A DNA stretch of 64,000 bases from positions 3,906,001 to 3,970,000 of the forward strand of contig JAPFFF010000011.1 in the NCBI GenBank assembly GCA_039105265.1, written 5' to 3'. The notes under the pieces are model-generated. The model saw only the letters and a list, made by a program, of their open reading frames with translations, ran no database searches and was not told the DNA's origin. The first letter of the stretch is position 1. Each line of letters starts with the position of its first letter. The translations under genes and the position numbers were made by a program. This document shows positions 20,538-29,200 of this stretch, piece by piece. This DNA comes from Tritrichomonas musculus (Eukaryota > Parabasalia > Tritrichomonadida > Tritrichomonadidae).

Positions 20538-20861
20538 ATGGCTTCACCAGAACTCGCCTGTGTTTATGCCGCTCTCATTTTGAACGATGACGGAATTGAA
20601 ATTACAGCCGATAAGCTTAACTCACTCATTAACGCCGCTGGAGTTAAAATTGAATCATATTGGGTTGATCTTTTCGCAGAATACTTCAAAAATCACAACG
20701 TTTCAGACCTCATAAAGGGAACTAACCTCGGTGGTGCACCAGCTGCTGCCGCAGGTGGTGCTGCTGGCGCCCCTGCTGAAGCTGCAGAAGAAAAGAAGGA
20801 AGAAAAGAAGGAAGAAGAAGAAGTCGAAATGGCTGGTGGTTTCGATGATCTTTTTGGTTAA
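20538..20861 (+). CDS. RPLP1: 60S acidic ribosomal protein P1
   Basis: A 107-residue protein: an N-terminal dimerisation domain ([40 protein letters not shown]), an Ala/Gly/Pro hinge (about 66-82), then a Lys/Glu-rich stretch and the C-terminal tail [11 protein letters not shown]. Two P1/P2 dimers form the ribosomal stalk that recruits elongation factors. Start [11 protein letters not shown] matches P1 rather than P2 (MRYVAAYLL). The tail replaces the usual (D/E)DMGFGLFD with GGFDDLFG, a trichomonad-type variant. Codon use is visibly richer in C-ending codons than the neighbours, as expected of a highly expressed gene. Confidence 0.95.
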   Translation: MASPELACVYAALILNDDGIEITADKLNSLINAAGVKIESYWVDLFAEYFKNHNVSDLIKGTNLGGAPAAAAGGAAGAPAEAAEEKKEEKKEEEEVEMAGGFDDLFG

Positions 20862-20915
20862 GCAATAAACCTCTGATTTTGGTTTTGATATCCAAAATAA
20901 TATTAATTAATCCTT

Positions 20916-20947
<32 letters not shown>

Positions 20948-21297
20948 TTTTTATTTACCATTTTGTTTTTCAAACTTATTATTACTATTGCTTTGATAAC
21001 AGTAATGTATATTATATGCTACTTAATTTATTAGTTTATTAATAATAATAATGTAAAATGTCACTATCAACAATTGAAATTGCAAGAGCTATATCTGGAT
21101 TTCTTTAGAGTTTTTATTTTGAAAATAAGTTGAGTGTATTCTTAGTTTATAAAGATATTATTTATTAGTCAAAAAAAAAAAAGAATGCACTGTCTATCAA
21201 ATAATGATGTTCTCTCGTATTTGATGATTAATTAAAAAAAAAAATAGAATGCGTTTTATATAAAAATAATGTAATTTAGTTTATAGATTAAATACAT
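20862..21297. other. Intergenic spacer with a T-rich tandem tract
   Basis: A roughly 15-bp ATTTTATTTTTTTTT unit is repeated about three times at ~20,911-20,955. The rest is AT-rich without genes; the two convergent genes face each other across it. Confidence 0.6.
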
Positions 21298-22644
21298 TTA
21301 GTCTGTTTTTTCCTTTTTTGAATAGCCAGGCAAGTTTTCACTATTATTTGTCTGGTTTTGTCTTGCTTCTTCAAAACATTTGTCGTTATCGGTATCTCCT
21401 TCTTCATTAGCTTTTTGGCTAATTTTCTTTTCGTTTTCATCATCTTCATATTCGGGAGGTGTTCCAAGTTCAATACATTTCAATAGGCCTTTAATAAGTA
21501 ATACTAAAATTGGAATTCCAATTGATAGATTAATAATAAGTCTTTTCCAAAACTTTGGCTTTTTCATTTGTATTTTCAAATTAAACCAAAAACCTTTGAA
21601 GCCAGCTCCAGGTCCAAGCGCCCTTTCATTTCCATCAAGAACAGATTTAACCCAATTCAAGATAGTAATATTACTGATCTCACCTTCAAACTTATAATAA
21701 ATATTTTTATGAGGAAGTACAATAACAAATTCGTGACCACCAGTCAAAGTGAATCCAAAAACTCTGCACACTCTTCCACGGTCAGCACAATTGATAACAC
21801 CTGTTTTAAACCATCGTGGAAATTTTGATGTTAATTTAACAAGTTGACCATAAAATGTCACCTTATCATTATCATAATAAAGAAGAAAAGGGCGATGTGT
21901 CTTGACTTGGGCTTTTAAAAAGACATTTGTCGCATCATAAAGTGGAGGAAATGAGTATAAATTAATGAATGCTCGCATATTCTTTTCATTCAAAAGACTA
22001 ACAAGTCTGTCTGTTGTATTTGTCCATGGGCAAGTGAATTGCAAAATTGCTTGTGATTTATCGTCTGATTCCTTTGATTCAAATTCATTATATTTCATAT
22101 TAATGAACCTACAGGGATATGAATCAAATTCATTTGCAATTTTTTCAAATGACTTTTGAATTTCTGAATTTGATGAATCAGAAATAGTATATTCCTGAAG
22201 AGAAAAAATTGATTGTTCTTCATTTTGCTTTAAAAATTCTAAATATTGGGTATGATTATAAATATCAGTTATAGGCTGAGCAAGCCTTTTTTCGATAAAA
22301 ATGATAAATTCTTCGTATGTATATGAATTCACAAATCTCTCAGCTGCTTCTATTCCTGATTTACACCAAAAAATACGTGGAGTTCCTGAATCTGCAAATT
22401 TATTGCACAATTCATTATCGCTATCGCATGATATATCAACAAAATAAAAGCGGGTATCATTTTCATAATGTTCTTGAACTCTTCTCCATGTCGGTTTTAA
22501 CTCCATACAATGAGAGCACCATCTGGACTGAAGTAATGCAAAAACAGGAAACTTTTGGCTTTCATTAATAAGAGAAGTATAGTTATCAATGGTTAATTTT
22601 TCAAAATATGATAATACTGAATAAAAAAATATAAAGAAGAACAT
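21298..22644 (-). CDS. Membrane-anchored protein disulfide isomerase-like protein
   Basis: A 448-residue protein. Residues 1-13 are a hydrophobic signal peptide (MFFFIFFYSVLSY). Residues ~14-110 form a thioredoxin domain with active site WCSHC in FALLQSRWCSHCMELKPTW, and cis-Pro SGTPRIF. Two further thioredoxin-like regions without CxxC follow (about 115-335). A hydrophobic segment IINLSIGIPILVLLIKGLL (~372-390) should anchor it, leaving a charged Glu/Lys/Asn tail in the cytosol. It should act in ER disulfide formation or folding, like TMX-type PDIs. The active site is CSHC instead of CGHC. No KDEL is present, consistent with membrane anchoring. Intact, convergent to the P1 gene. Confidence 0.85.
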   Translation of the reverse strand: MFFFIFFYSVLSYFEKLTIDNYTSLINESQKFPVFALLQSRWCSHCMELKPTWRRVQEHYENDTRFYFVDISCDSDNELCNKFADSGTPRIFWCKSGIEAAERFVNSYTYEEFIIFIEKRLAQPITDIYNHTQYLEFLKQNEEQSIFSLQEYTISDSSNSEIQKSFEKIANEFDSYPCRFINMKYNEFESKESDDKSQAILQFTCPWTNTTDRLVSLLNEKNMRAFINLYSFPPLYDATNVFLKAQVKTHRPFLLYYDNDKVTFYGQLVKLTSKFPRWFKTGVINCADRGRVCRVFGFTLTGGHEFVIVLPHKNIYYKFEGEISNITILNWVKSVLDGNERALGPGAGFKGFWFNLKIQMKKPKFWKRLIINLSIGIPILVLLIKGLLKCIELGTPPEYEDDENEKKISQKANEEGDTDNDKCFEEARQNQTNNSENLPGYSKKEKTD

Positions 22645-24034
22645 AAACTAACTAAAATTATATGGCCAATTAGCTCCTTAAAAAATAATTCATATTTTTT
22701 GGTTTGTTTTCGTTACAATGCATTCTATTTATTGGAAAGAGCATTAGTTTGAAATGAGTACTTCTTGCTTTTGTATTTCAAAAGTATGGATTTATCTAGA
22801 TTTGATTATGAAAGTAGTTGACACGTAAAACAAATGGTAATTGCGATATATTGAAGAAAACCCTTGGTATTCAGCAAAACGAAAATAAAAACAAATAGAG
22901 AAATTTAAATGAAAAAGAATTTTTATTATTTCAAACTCTTGCAGCTAGAATAAAAAGCCATATACTCGTCAAAACTTGATTTGCAAGATACAGCATGATC
23001 TTTCTCATTTAGGGAAGTGGCTTTTTAGCCATCCTCAAAGTTTAAAAACTTGATTCTAAAAGATAGAAAGATAAAATAAAGATTGTTTTTTTCCGCAATA
23101 ATTAATTTATCTTTCTGAAAGCATTCTGTAGTGGCTATGAGATTGATCAAATTTTTAAACATAATCTACCAAATTTATTCTGCGATTGACGCAAAAATAT
23201 TTGGGAGATGACCCAAAATTATGCTTTTGAAACGTTGAAACATGACTCAAAGTTAAGATAATCAAGGGGCCTATATTAATGAAAAAAATCTCCGTTATAG
23301 CTTAATTTCTTTGATGCGTATTAACTGGTCAAGGAGCAAAACATCTGGTGAGAGAAACTAAGCAAAACTAAGTGCAGTTGAAACTTTGCATAATTCTGAA
23401 GTGAAATGATCATTTGATCATATAATCTTGTTTTAAAAAGTTAATCAACTTATAACGCAATGAAAAATTGTGATAAAAATAGAAAATGAGATTTTGTAGT
23501 ATTGAAAAAGATGTTTTACCTTATGATTTCCGTGTCCAGTGAGGTGAATAGCCATTTCTCGTTATTTTGGATGGACAGTAGACCGTTATAGTCTATTCAA
23601 AAAGTTTGTAAAACTTTGAATTTTTTGTGAAAAAATAGAAAATTTTGTCGTTTATTAATAAAACTGTCCAATATGCTCAAGATTGAAAGAAATATCTATT
23701 AAATCAAAATGTTAAAATTTATTTTGAATGTTATGAACACTAAGAAAAGTCTATTTTTAACTTTTATTTATATTTGGTAAGCCTTGGGTTTTGTATTTAC
23801 AATTGTTTACAACTTGTCCGTTTAAAAATTACATTTTATTTTCTCGATATTTATTTTTTATTTTTATCTTGATCTACAATTATTTTTTTTAATTAAAAAT
23901 ATTTTAAATAATTTAAAAATAAAATGAAAAAATAGTAAAATGTTTTTCAAATTAAATTAAATAATATTATTTTTGATTCTTCATAAAATTAAAAAATTTA
24001 TGCATTCAAAAAGTTTCATTAATATTACAACAAA
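22645..24034. other. Gene-free region at the border of the mobile-element cluster
   Basis: About 1.4 kb, less AT-rich than most spacers here (for example near 22,940-23,350), which suggests decayed former coding sequence. Short open stretches on the minus strand (about 22,925-23,030) resemble no family I know. No terminal repeats were found. Confidence 0.4.
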
Positions 24035-24205
24035 ATGCAGGGAAATTATAAAGATGACAAAAGAGCAATCTTGTTTATGGATGGGCATATTACTAGAAAC
24101 AACCGAGAAATAATGCAAAAATTTCAAGAGGCAAAAATTGATGTGATTAAGAATAATGATCAATTGAATGTTACAAACAAACATATTTTCAATTGTATGA
24201 TATGA
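24035..24205 (+). pseudogene. DDE (pogo/Tc5-type) transposase fragment
   Basis: The frame encodes KDDKRAILFMDGHITRNNRE and continues IMQKFQEAKIDVI. 'LxMDGHxxR' carries the second catalytic Asp of the DDE_1 (pogo/Tc5/CENP-B-like) transposases, and 'IxxK.QEAKIDVI' is the following helix-strand of that fold. It then drifts into unrelated residues and a stop. Only ~45 residues of a ~400-residue enzyme remain. A second, N-terminal fragment of the same enzyme class lies on the opposite strand at 29,875-30,429. Confidence 0.7.
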
Positions 24206-24520
24206 TTCAACTGTTGTTGTGCTATCTGGATTGTGTTTTGCAATCTCTCTTATATTATCAGTTCGTTTAATACCGAATCTTTCATATTCTTCATCTGTGA
24301 ATTCAAATTCATGTTCAATTGGTTCCGAATTAACTGGTATACCGTGTTCAGCACGATAGAAACTTTTTCAGAGTATAAAACATTTAAAAAGGGCTTATCG
24401 TACTCCCGACTAATTAATTCTAGTTTATTTGAATTTGATTGATTTATCAAGAACTCCAGGAATCAATGCTTCATTTCCAATTTGTGTGAACTGTCTCTTG
24501 AGTTTTCCTTTAGCTTTCAA

Positions 24521-25294
24521 TTAGCGTAATTGGTCAAGTTGTTTCATTGTTATCTTGTCATCATCTTCAAGGAATGCTTTTGTTTCTACAACTGTGTAGG
24601 GGTCTAATACTGCCCAAACAAGACGAGCTGGACTAACTTGAAAACGAATTGCTAAATCACCAATGATTCCGTTAGGGAATAAATCAAATGCTTGTAATGC
24701 AAGTAAGTCATCAAAAGGAACATTCAAATCAAATTCACATTCAGCTCTTCCATTATCTTTGAAATCATTAAGATTAACATAAACACCTGCATGTGTTTGG
24801 GAATAGCTGCAAACATTTTCCCATAATGAATGAACAAATCGTCGTCTTTTCTTTTCTGTTTCAGGTTTAAGAACTGAATACAAGAAGCTTTCACGAATTG
24901 ATTCTGTTGATAACCAACATTGACATTATTATGAAGAATCTCTAAACCGTCAAACAATTGATTTAAAACCAACAAATAATTTATAAAGATTTTTAGGGTC
25001 TTCAATTGCTTTAAGCTTTGCAAGGTCTGTGCTTAATTGTAAATTCAATTTGACATGAAATGTTAAGAAACCTTTATCAACATCACTGATGAAGTGGTCA
25101 GGATGTGTTAAACTGATTTGTGAATACTGTCCTTGATGAAATGGAGCAGGTTGGTCATGACAGTCAACAGTTCTGAATGAAAATGAAAGTGTACCATCAT
25201 TAACGTTAATCATGTTGCGCATCTCCTTGAACGCACTCAATACGTTTCCTGTCTCTATTTGATAATTGTGAGCTCTATCGTTTCGATATAACAT
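24521..25294 (-). pseudogene. Maverick/Polinton major capsid protein remnant
   Basis: The sequence has the beta-rich double-jelly-roll signature of Polinton major capsid proteins: near the start GTLSFSFRTVDCHD and QGQYSQISLTHPDHF, and further on FDLNVPFDDLLALQAFDLFP and NGIIGDLAIRFQVSPARLVW, resembling 'PFDQLLPLSGFxLYPSGIFG-LxLRF' in other Maverick capsids. It is a broken copy in more than one piece. In a complete element this protein would form the shell. Family and fold calls are by eye. Confidence 0.65.
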
Positions 25295-25348
25295 TTATGA
25301 TTTAATAAAAAGAATCAATGTATTACTTCTTTTATTCACACTTAAAAT

Positions 25349-25612
25349 ATGGGTATCGGTATATTCAACAAGATAAAGAACGGATTTAGGAAACTAGCCA
25401 ATAAAGTTAAAGACACAGCAAAGAAAGTCGTTGAAAAGCTTCCTCAAGTTGTTAACGTTGGAAGACAAATCATTGATAAAGTTAAACCAATTACTGGTCT
25501 CGTTCCTGGTGTCGGTCAAGTAGTTGATTTCGTTGATAGAGGTCTCAGTTATGCTGATACAGCTGGTAAAGTCAGTAAATCAATTTTGGATAAAGTTAGG
25601 TTAATATTATGA
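25349..25612 (+). CDS. Small Maverick-associated amphipathic protein (pVI-like minor capsid candidate)
   Basis: An 87-residue frame with an ATG start. It opens with a basic amphipathic helix (IFNKIKNGFRKLANKVKDTA), then a Gly/Val/Pro hydrophobic stretch ITGLVPGVGQVVDFVDRGLS and a further basic helix. This build recalls the small adenovirus pVI-like or minor capsid proteins of Polintons. It lies divergent from the capsid remnant with about 55 bp between them, a position that supports a virion-related part. Homology is not proven. Confidence 0.35.
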   Translation: MGIGIFNKIKNGFRKLANKVKDTAKKVVEKLPQVVNVGRQIIDKVKPITGLVPGVGQVVDFVDRGLSYADTAGKVSKSILDKVRLIL

Positions 25613-25633
25613 AACGTTTTAAATTGAATACAA

Positions 25634-25930
25634 ATGAATGATATCATAAATGAACTTAAAGTAATAAACGAAAACATTAATGAATCAAAAGTGTTTAAAT
25701 CAGTTGAAGAATTGAATTTGTTCTATCAAAAGAATATCGAGCAAATGAAAACAAAAACGACTAACTATTTGAACAAGATTTATAAAATCATCACTAATGA
25801 CGGCAATGAATACAAAATCACTAAACACAATTGCAAAGATGGTAAACAATGTGATGGAGACATTTATTTGAAGAAAGTTGGAAACACAATCACTGTTGGT
25901 GCTGAGTTTATTTTTGTTCTATTCTTTTAA
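25634..25930 (+). CDS. Small unknown frame in Maverick remnant
   Basis: A 98-residue frame, ATG start, following the pVI-like frame by about 20 bp. It has a predicted coiled-coil N-terminus (DIINELKVINENINESKVFK) and a Cys pair (HNCKDGKQCDGDIYL) that could bind zinc or form a disulfide. The hydrophobic end is abrupt. I do not recognise it; the neighbourhood makes a Maverick origin likely. Confidence 0.35.
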   Translation: MNDIINELKVINENINESKVFKSVEELNLFYQKNIEQMKTKTTNYLNKIYKIITNDGNEYKITKHNCKDGKQCDGDIYLKKVGNTITVGAEFIFVLFF

Positions 25931-26047
25931 ATCGTTAATTGTAATTTATCAAAATGGTTTTTGTGTTTATCATCATGAGTGGTTCTCATTTAATTAATAA
26001 CAGACATTTAATTGTTATTAAATGAGTGAACTAACATAATACAAGAA

Positions 26048-26052
26048 AGAAA
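26048..26052. repeat. Left target-site duplication AGAAA
   Basis: AGAAA directly precedes the left TIR and is matched by AGAAA at 29,451-29,455 directly after the right TIR. Five bases is within the Maverick range. Confidence 0.8.
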
Positions 26053-26306
26053 AGCTAGCTATATAATGTGAGTTAGTTTACGTCACCTTAAAAATGATAC
26101 GAAAATGGTCGTTTTGTGGGTTTGGAAATATATAATGACTTCTGGAACTGAAGATTAAGAACAGATTTGAAGATCCGGTGTTGATTTATAAGTTGAAGCT
26201 CAAGAGAGTTCTTAAATGATTCGGAAATGAATCACGAGGAAATTTAAAAATATACATTAATGATGACGTAGTGAAATAATTTTTTAATTTACACGAAAGG
26301 TGATGG
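26053..26306 (+). repeat. Left terminal inverted repeat, 254 bp
   Basis: Identical by base-by-base comparison to the reverse complement of 29,197-29,450. It begins with the palindrome AGCTAGCT and ends in ATGG, that is, it includes the start codon of the first gene. It therefore carries the whole upstream region of that gene. Confidence 0.95.
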
Positions 26307-28219
26307 ATACATATAAAGTACCATTAGAGGACAAAACAACGGACGAGTTAGTGGACCTTTTTTATTTGCTAAAAGGTTTTCATGAATCGACTGAAGAGTA
26401 TTTAGATTATATCTCATCAGAAGAAGAATTAAGAGAACTATTGATTTATGATATAGCAGATGATTTGTTAGATAAAAATTATGATGGAGACAACGATTAT
26501 ACAGCAATGTATTGGTATGCGAAAGGTTTGAAGAATTATGAAGAAGCTATCAATGACTTGATGAGCATAGGCTATCAGGATGAGATTAAGCATATGAAGA
26601 TTCCTCATGTTCCAAAACATATGAAACTATTGCAAAGATATGTCGATAGCGATGAATATAAACGTAGACAGATGAAGAAAGAAGATGATAAATTCTTTAA
26701 GAAATTCGATAGAGATAATTATAAAGTGTATAAAGATACAGATAAGAGTGATCGTAAGCTAAGGTTTGATAGAGAATTACACAAGCGTCCATTAGAGTTT
26801 ACGAAAGGGGTAAAGGATTTGCATAAACAGTTCACAGATTTCAATAAGAGTATCGTTAATAGACAGTTAGAAGCAAACGAATTTGTTTCAGATTTGAATC
26901 CAAGAGAGTTGAATCGTGAAAGGCTGATATCGTTTGAGGAATGGAAATCATATAATAATAATGATAAGCAAGATGAATTGATTGAGGAAATCATTGAAAG
27001 AATTGAGTTATCTCCTACCAATTGGGAGATTAATTTCGAAAAATTAAATGAATATGGAAGGAAGAAGATAACACCTTTATTGATTGATTCATTGGAGAAC
27101 ACAGTGGGAAGATCATTGAATGCAAGTAAGAAATATGTATTTAGATATACAGTTATCACTAGAAATAATATGAAGGATGGTGAAGTTAGAGATTATCGTA
27201 CGATACCATTAAAAGGGAACACGTTTCATGATCTCATTGAACGATTAAGGAGTGGTGGTTTATCATTTGATCTTGATGGAGAGAAATCAGCTGTTGAACT
27301 CTTCTATTCATCGAATGAAGTTGAAATGTTACAATGGTCAATGTTCACGTCAGTATCATTGAGTGAACTTAAAGGTGCAACTGGTAAGTGTTATCATGAT
27401 CGAGGCGGTAAGTTCTTTCCATATTGGAATACAACATATATTGATTTACGTGAATACCAGATATTCTCACGAAACGATAGTTATTTTGAGAGACGACAAT
27501 CTGTTGAAGTTCCATGTGTATTATGGGCATTGAAAGGTTTGATATCAGATGTCGACTTATATAAAGTACAATTGAGATTGATGAATGAGAATCGACGTAC
27601 TAGAACACAATCAATAATATCCAATTACCATAACTCTAAAGATCTCGACTACCTATGTAACGAATTTCATATTCATTGCAGGTTACATTACTATGATGAA
27701 TATACAACGAGACCTCAGTTCAGAATCATTGAGCGTGGAGTCAAAGAAGAAGATGCTGAGTATAACATTGAACTAGCTATCTATAGAGAACACTATTGCA
27801 AATACAAAATGACTGATTACACTAGATATTTCATTAAGAATTACAATGATTTGAAGTTCGTTGATGATGGTAATAGAGTAGTCGGTAAACGAAAATCAGG
27901 AACATGGCAAAGAGATAAACGAGTAACATATTATTTGAACTCATTAGAATTGGTCATTGAGATGATGAATAACGGTATGTTCAGTGAAATGAATTATCAA
28001 GATCTATATTGTTTAACTATAGACATAGATGACGACACACCAATATGCAATATACCTTTATACTTTGATGATGAAGATGAAAGAGATTTTAGAATTAGTT
28101 CCAACCAAATTCAATCTCAAAACGAAGAGCACGTAATGTTCATGAATGAAGATGAACTTGAAGACATAAATACAGATTCAGAGAATTTGCTAAGTGGAAC
28201 AGATTCAGAAAGTGATTAA
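26303..28219 (+). CDS. Polinton DNA-polymerase N-terminal-region-like protein
   Basis: A 638-residue protein using the ATG at 26,303; a GTG one codon earlier is not needed. The core around residues 280-560 shows ECN-like features of the region before the exonuclease domain in viral and Polinton protein-primed PolB: FHDLIERLRSGGLSFDLDGE, SVEVPCVLWALKGLISDVDL, then a helix and the 'HIHCRLHYYDEYTTRP' strand and 'IELAIYREHYCKYKM' (equivalent of the 'I-L-xHYFI' element). The family call is by pattern. The C-terminus is acidic (INTDSENLLSGTDSESD). No polymerase or exonuclease motif is present. Its first codons lie in the left TIR, so transcription should start within the TIR. Confidence 0.55.
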   Translation: MDTYKVPLEDKTTDELVDLFYLLKGFHESTEEYLDYISSEEELRELLIYDIADDLLDKNYDGDNDYTAMYWYAKGLKNYEEAINDLMSIGYQDEIKHMKIPHVPKHMKLLQRYVDSDEYKRRQMKKEDDKFFKKFDRDNYKVYKDTDKSDRKLRFDRELHKRPLEFTKGVKDLHKQFTDFNKSIVNRQLEANEFVSDLNPRELNRERLISFEEWKSYNNNDKQDELIEEIIERIELSPTNWEINFEKLNEYGRKKITPLLIDSLENTVGRSLNASKKYVFRYTVITRNNMKDGEVRDYRTIPLKGNTFHDLIERLRSGGLSFDLDGEKSAVELFYSSNEVEMLQWSMFTSVSLSELKGATGKCYHDRGGKFFPYWNTTYIDLREYQIFSRNDSYFERRQSVEVPCVLWALKGLISDVDLYKVQLRLMNENRRTRTQSIISNYHNSKDLDYLCNEFHIHCRLHYYDEYTTRPQFRIIERGVKEEDAEYNIELAIYREHYCKYKMTDYTRYFIKNYNDLKFVDDGNRVVGKRKSGTWQRDKRVTYYLNSLELVIEMMNNGMFSEMNYQDLYCLTIDIDDDTPICNIPLYFDDEDERDFRISSNQIQSQNEEHVMFMNEDELEDINTDSENLLSGTDSESD

Positions 28220-28266
28220 TAAAAATATACCATTTCATATATACCGAAAGTGATTAATCTTATTTT

Positions 28267-28731
28267 TCATTTAAAGTTGTCCGTTCCGAAATCAATATCG
28301 AAGTCACTACATTTGTTTGATAAGTAATCTATCAACTGGTTCAATAAATGTGAATGCAAATTGATTGTATCTATTATTTGACACTCTTTGCTTAGTCCGT
28401 TCTGCTTGGAATTTTTTGTTTCAATTGTTGTGTAAAGTTTGCTCCCCTGATTGAATTCCCCTTTTTGCTGAGAACATTTGCAAGTAATGAATTGCATCTT
28501 ACCATCACGCTTAACGAATTTATGTCCATCAGCTGGTATATCTTCATTCAATTCTCGTGTATTCAAAGTATTACATTCCTTGTTCCTTCTAATGAATTTC
28601 CGAACTTCTCCATAATCACCATTATAAATTAACTCTCTTAATATATTCTTCAAGTTATTCGTGCTTTTTTCTTTATAATCTACCTTATTGTCTGATTCAT
28701 CTGAATCTATATAGAATCCATCCATTTGCAT
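28267..28731 (-). CDS. Small element protein 1, paralogue of the 88-aa protein
   Basis: A 154-residue frame with ATG at 28,731. Residues ~25-80 (LKNILRELIYNGDYGEVRKF, then LNTRELN and DGHKFVKRDGKMQF) align by eye with the neighbouring 88-residue protein, sharing the pattern DY-x3-RK-x5-N-x-x-x-x-LN-x-R-x-LN ... DG-x-KF-x-x-R. The remainder has a Cys pair (TCKCSQQKGE) and a leucine-rich end. Function unknown. It converges on the large gene. Confidence 0.6.
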   Translation of the reverse strand: MQMDGFYIDSDESDNKVDYKEKSTNNLKNILRELIYNGDYGEVRKFIRRNKECNTLNTRELNEDIPADGHKFVKRDGKMQFITCKCSQQKGEFNQGSKLYTTIETKNSKQNGLSKECQIIDTINLHSHLLNQLIDYLSNKCSDFDIDFGTDNFK

Positions 28732-28933
28732 TCACATTAAAAAATATATTAATGAATCACAATTGATTCATTCATGAAACATCAACGAATACATTATGTA
28801 TTTACTTTCAATCCATCCATCCATATACATTAAAGATTACTCTCTGTATTTGCATAATTTATCGGCCATTTCTGATAATTCTTAATTAGTTTCATTAATA
28901 ATTAACTCAAAAATCAATCATCATTAATCACAT

Positions 28934-29200
28934 TCAATTCAAAAGTATTTGATATTCTCGTTTAACTGGTTTATAATAGTACTTCTCAAACACAATGTTA
29001 TCATGTCTTCTCATGAATTTATAACCATCTTCATTAACTCCAAACTTATTATTCAACGCTCTCGCATTCAATCTATGGCATAGTTCATTATACTTCAACA
29101 GCTTCCTCAACATCTTATAATCTCTTTCTCTCAACAAATCTTCTATAACATTCATCAATGCATCAATATCATCTATCTCATAAAGTCTCTCAGCAGCCAT
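28934..29200 (-). CDS. Small element protein 2, starts inside the right TIR
   Basis: An 88-residue frame. The eukaryotic start is the ATG at 29,200, the last bases of the right TIR; the GTG at 29,203 is not needed. It has a helical N-terminus (DIDALMNVIEDLLRERDYKM) followed by LRKLLKYNELCHRLNARALN and DGYKFMRRHDNIVFEKYYYK, the same module as in the 154-residue protein. Function unknown; the basic, helical build would allow nucleic-acid binding, but that is inference. Confidence 0.6.
   Translation of the reverse strand: MAAERLYEIDDIDALMNVIEDLLRERDYKMLRKLLKYNELCHRLNARALNNKFGVNEDGYKFMRRHDNIVFEKYYYKPVKREYQILLN

Larger units (their letters stand above)
24206..26052. mobile_element. Maverick/Polinton fossil (capsid-bearing remnant), broken
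   Basis: A run of virus-like genes in the opposing-strand arrangement common in trichomonad Mavericks: minus-strand coding remnants around 24,210-24,440, a double-jelly-roll major capsid protein remnant (24,521-25,294), and two small plus-strand frames (25,349-25,612 and 25,634-25,930). Neither terminal repeat of this older copy was found, and boundaries are approximate. The copy is broken, with a few breaks, and has no recognisable polymerase, ATPase or integrase. It is adjacent to, and probably the target of, the compact element at 26,053. It is older than that element, whose ends are identical. Confidence 0.6.

Noticed and set aside
24000-24015. GCATTCAAAAAGTT-type sequence recurring near 30,524, and ACTTTTTGAAT near 23,600 and 56,428, as a possible shared promoter motif
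   Set aside because: Short AT-rich matches in a biased genome, without consistent distance to start codons.
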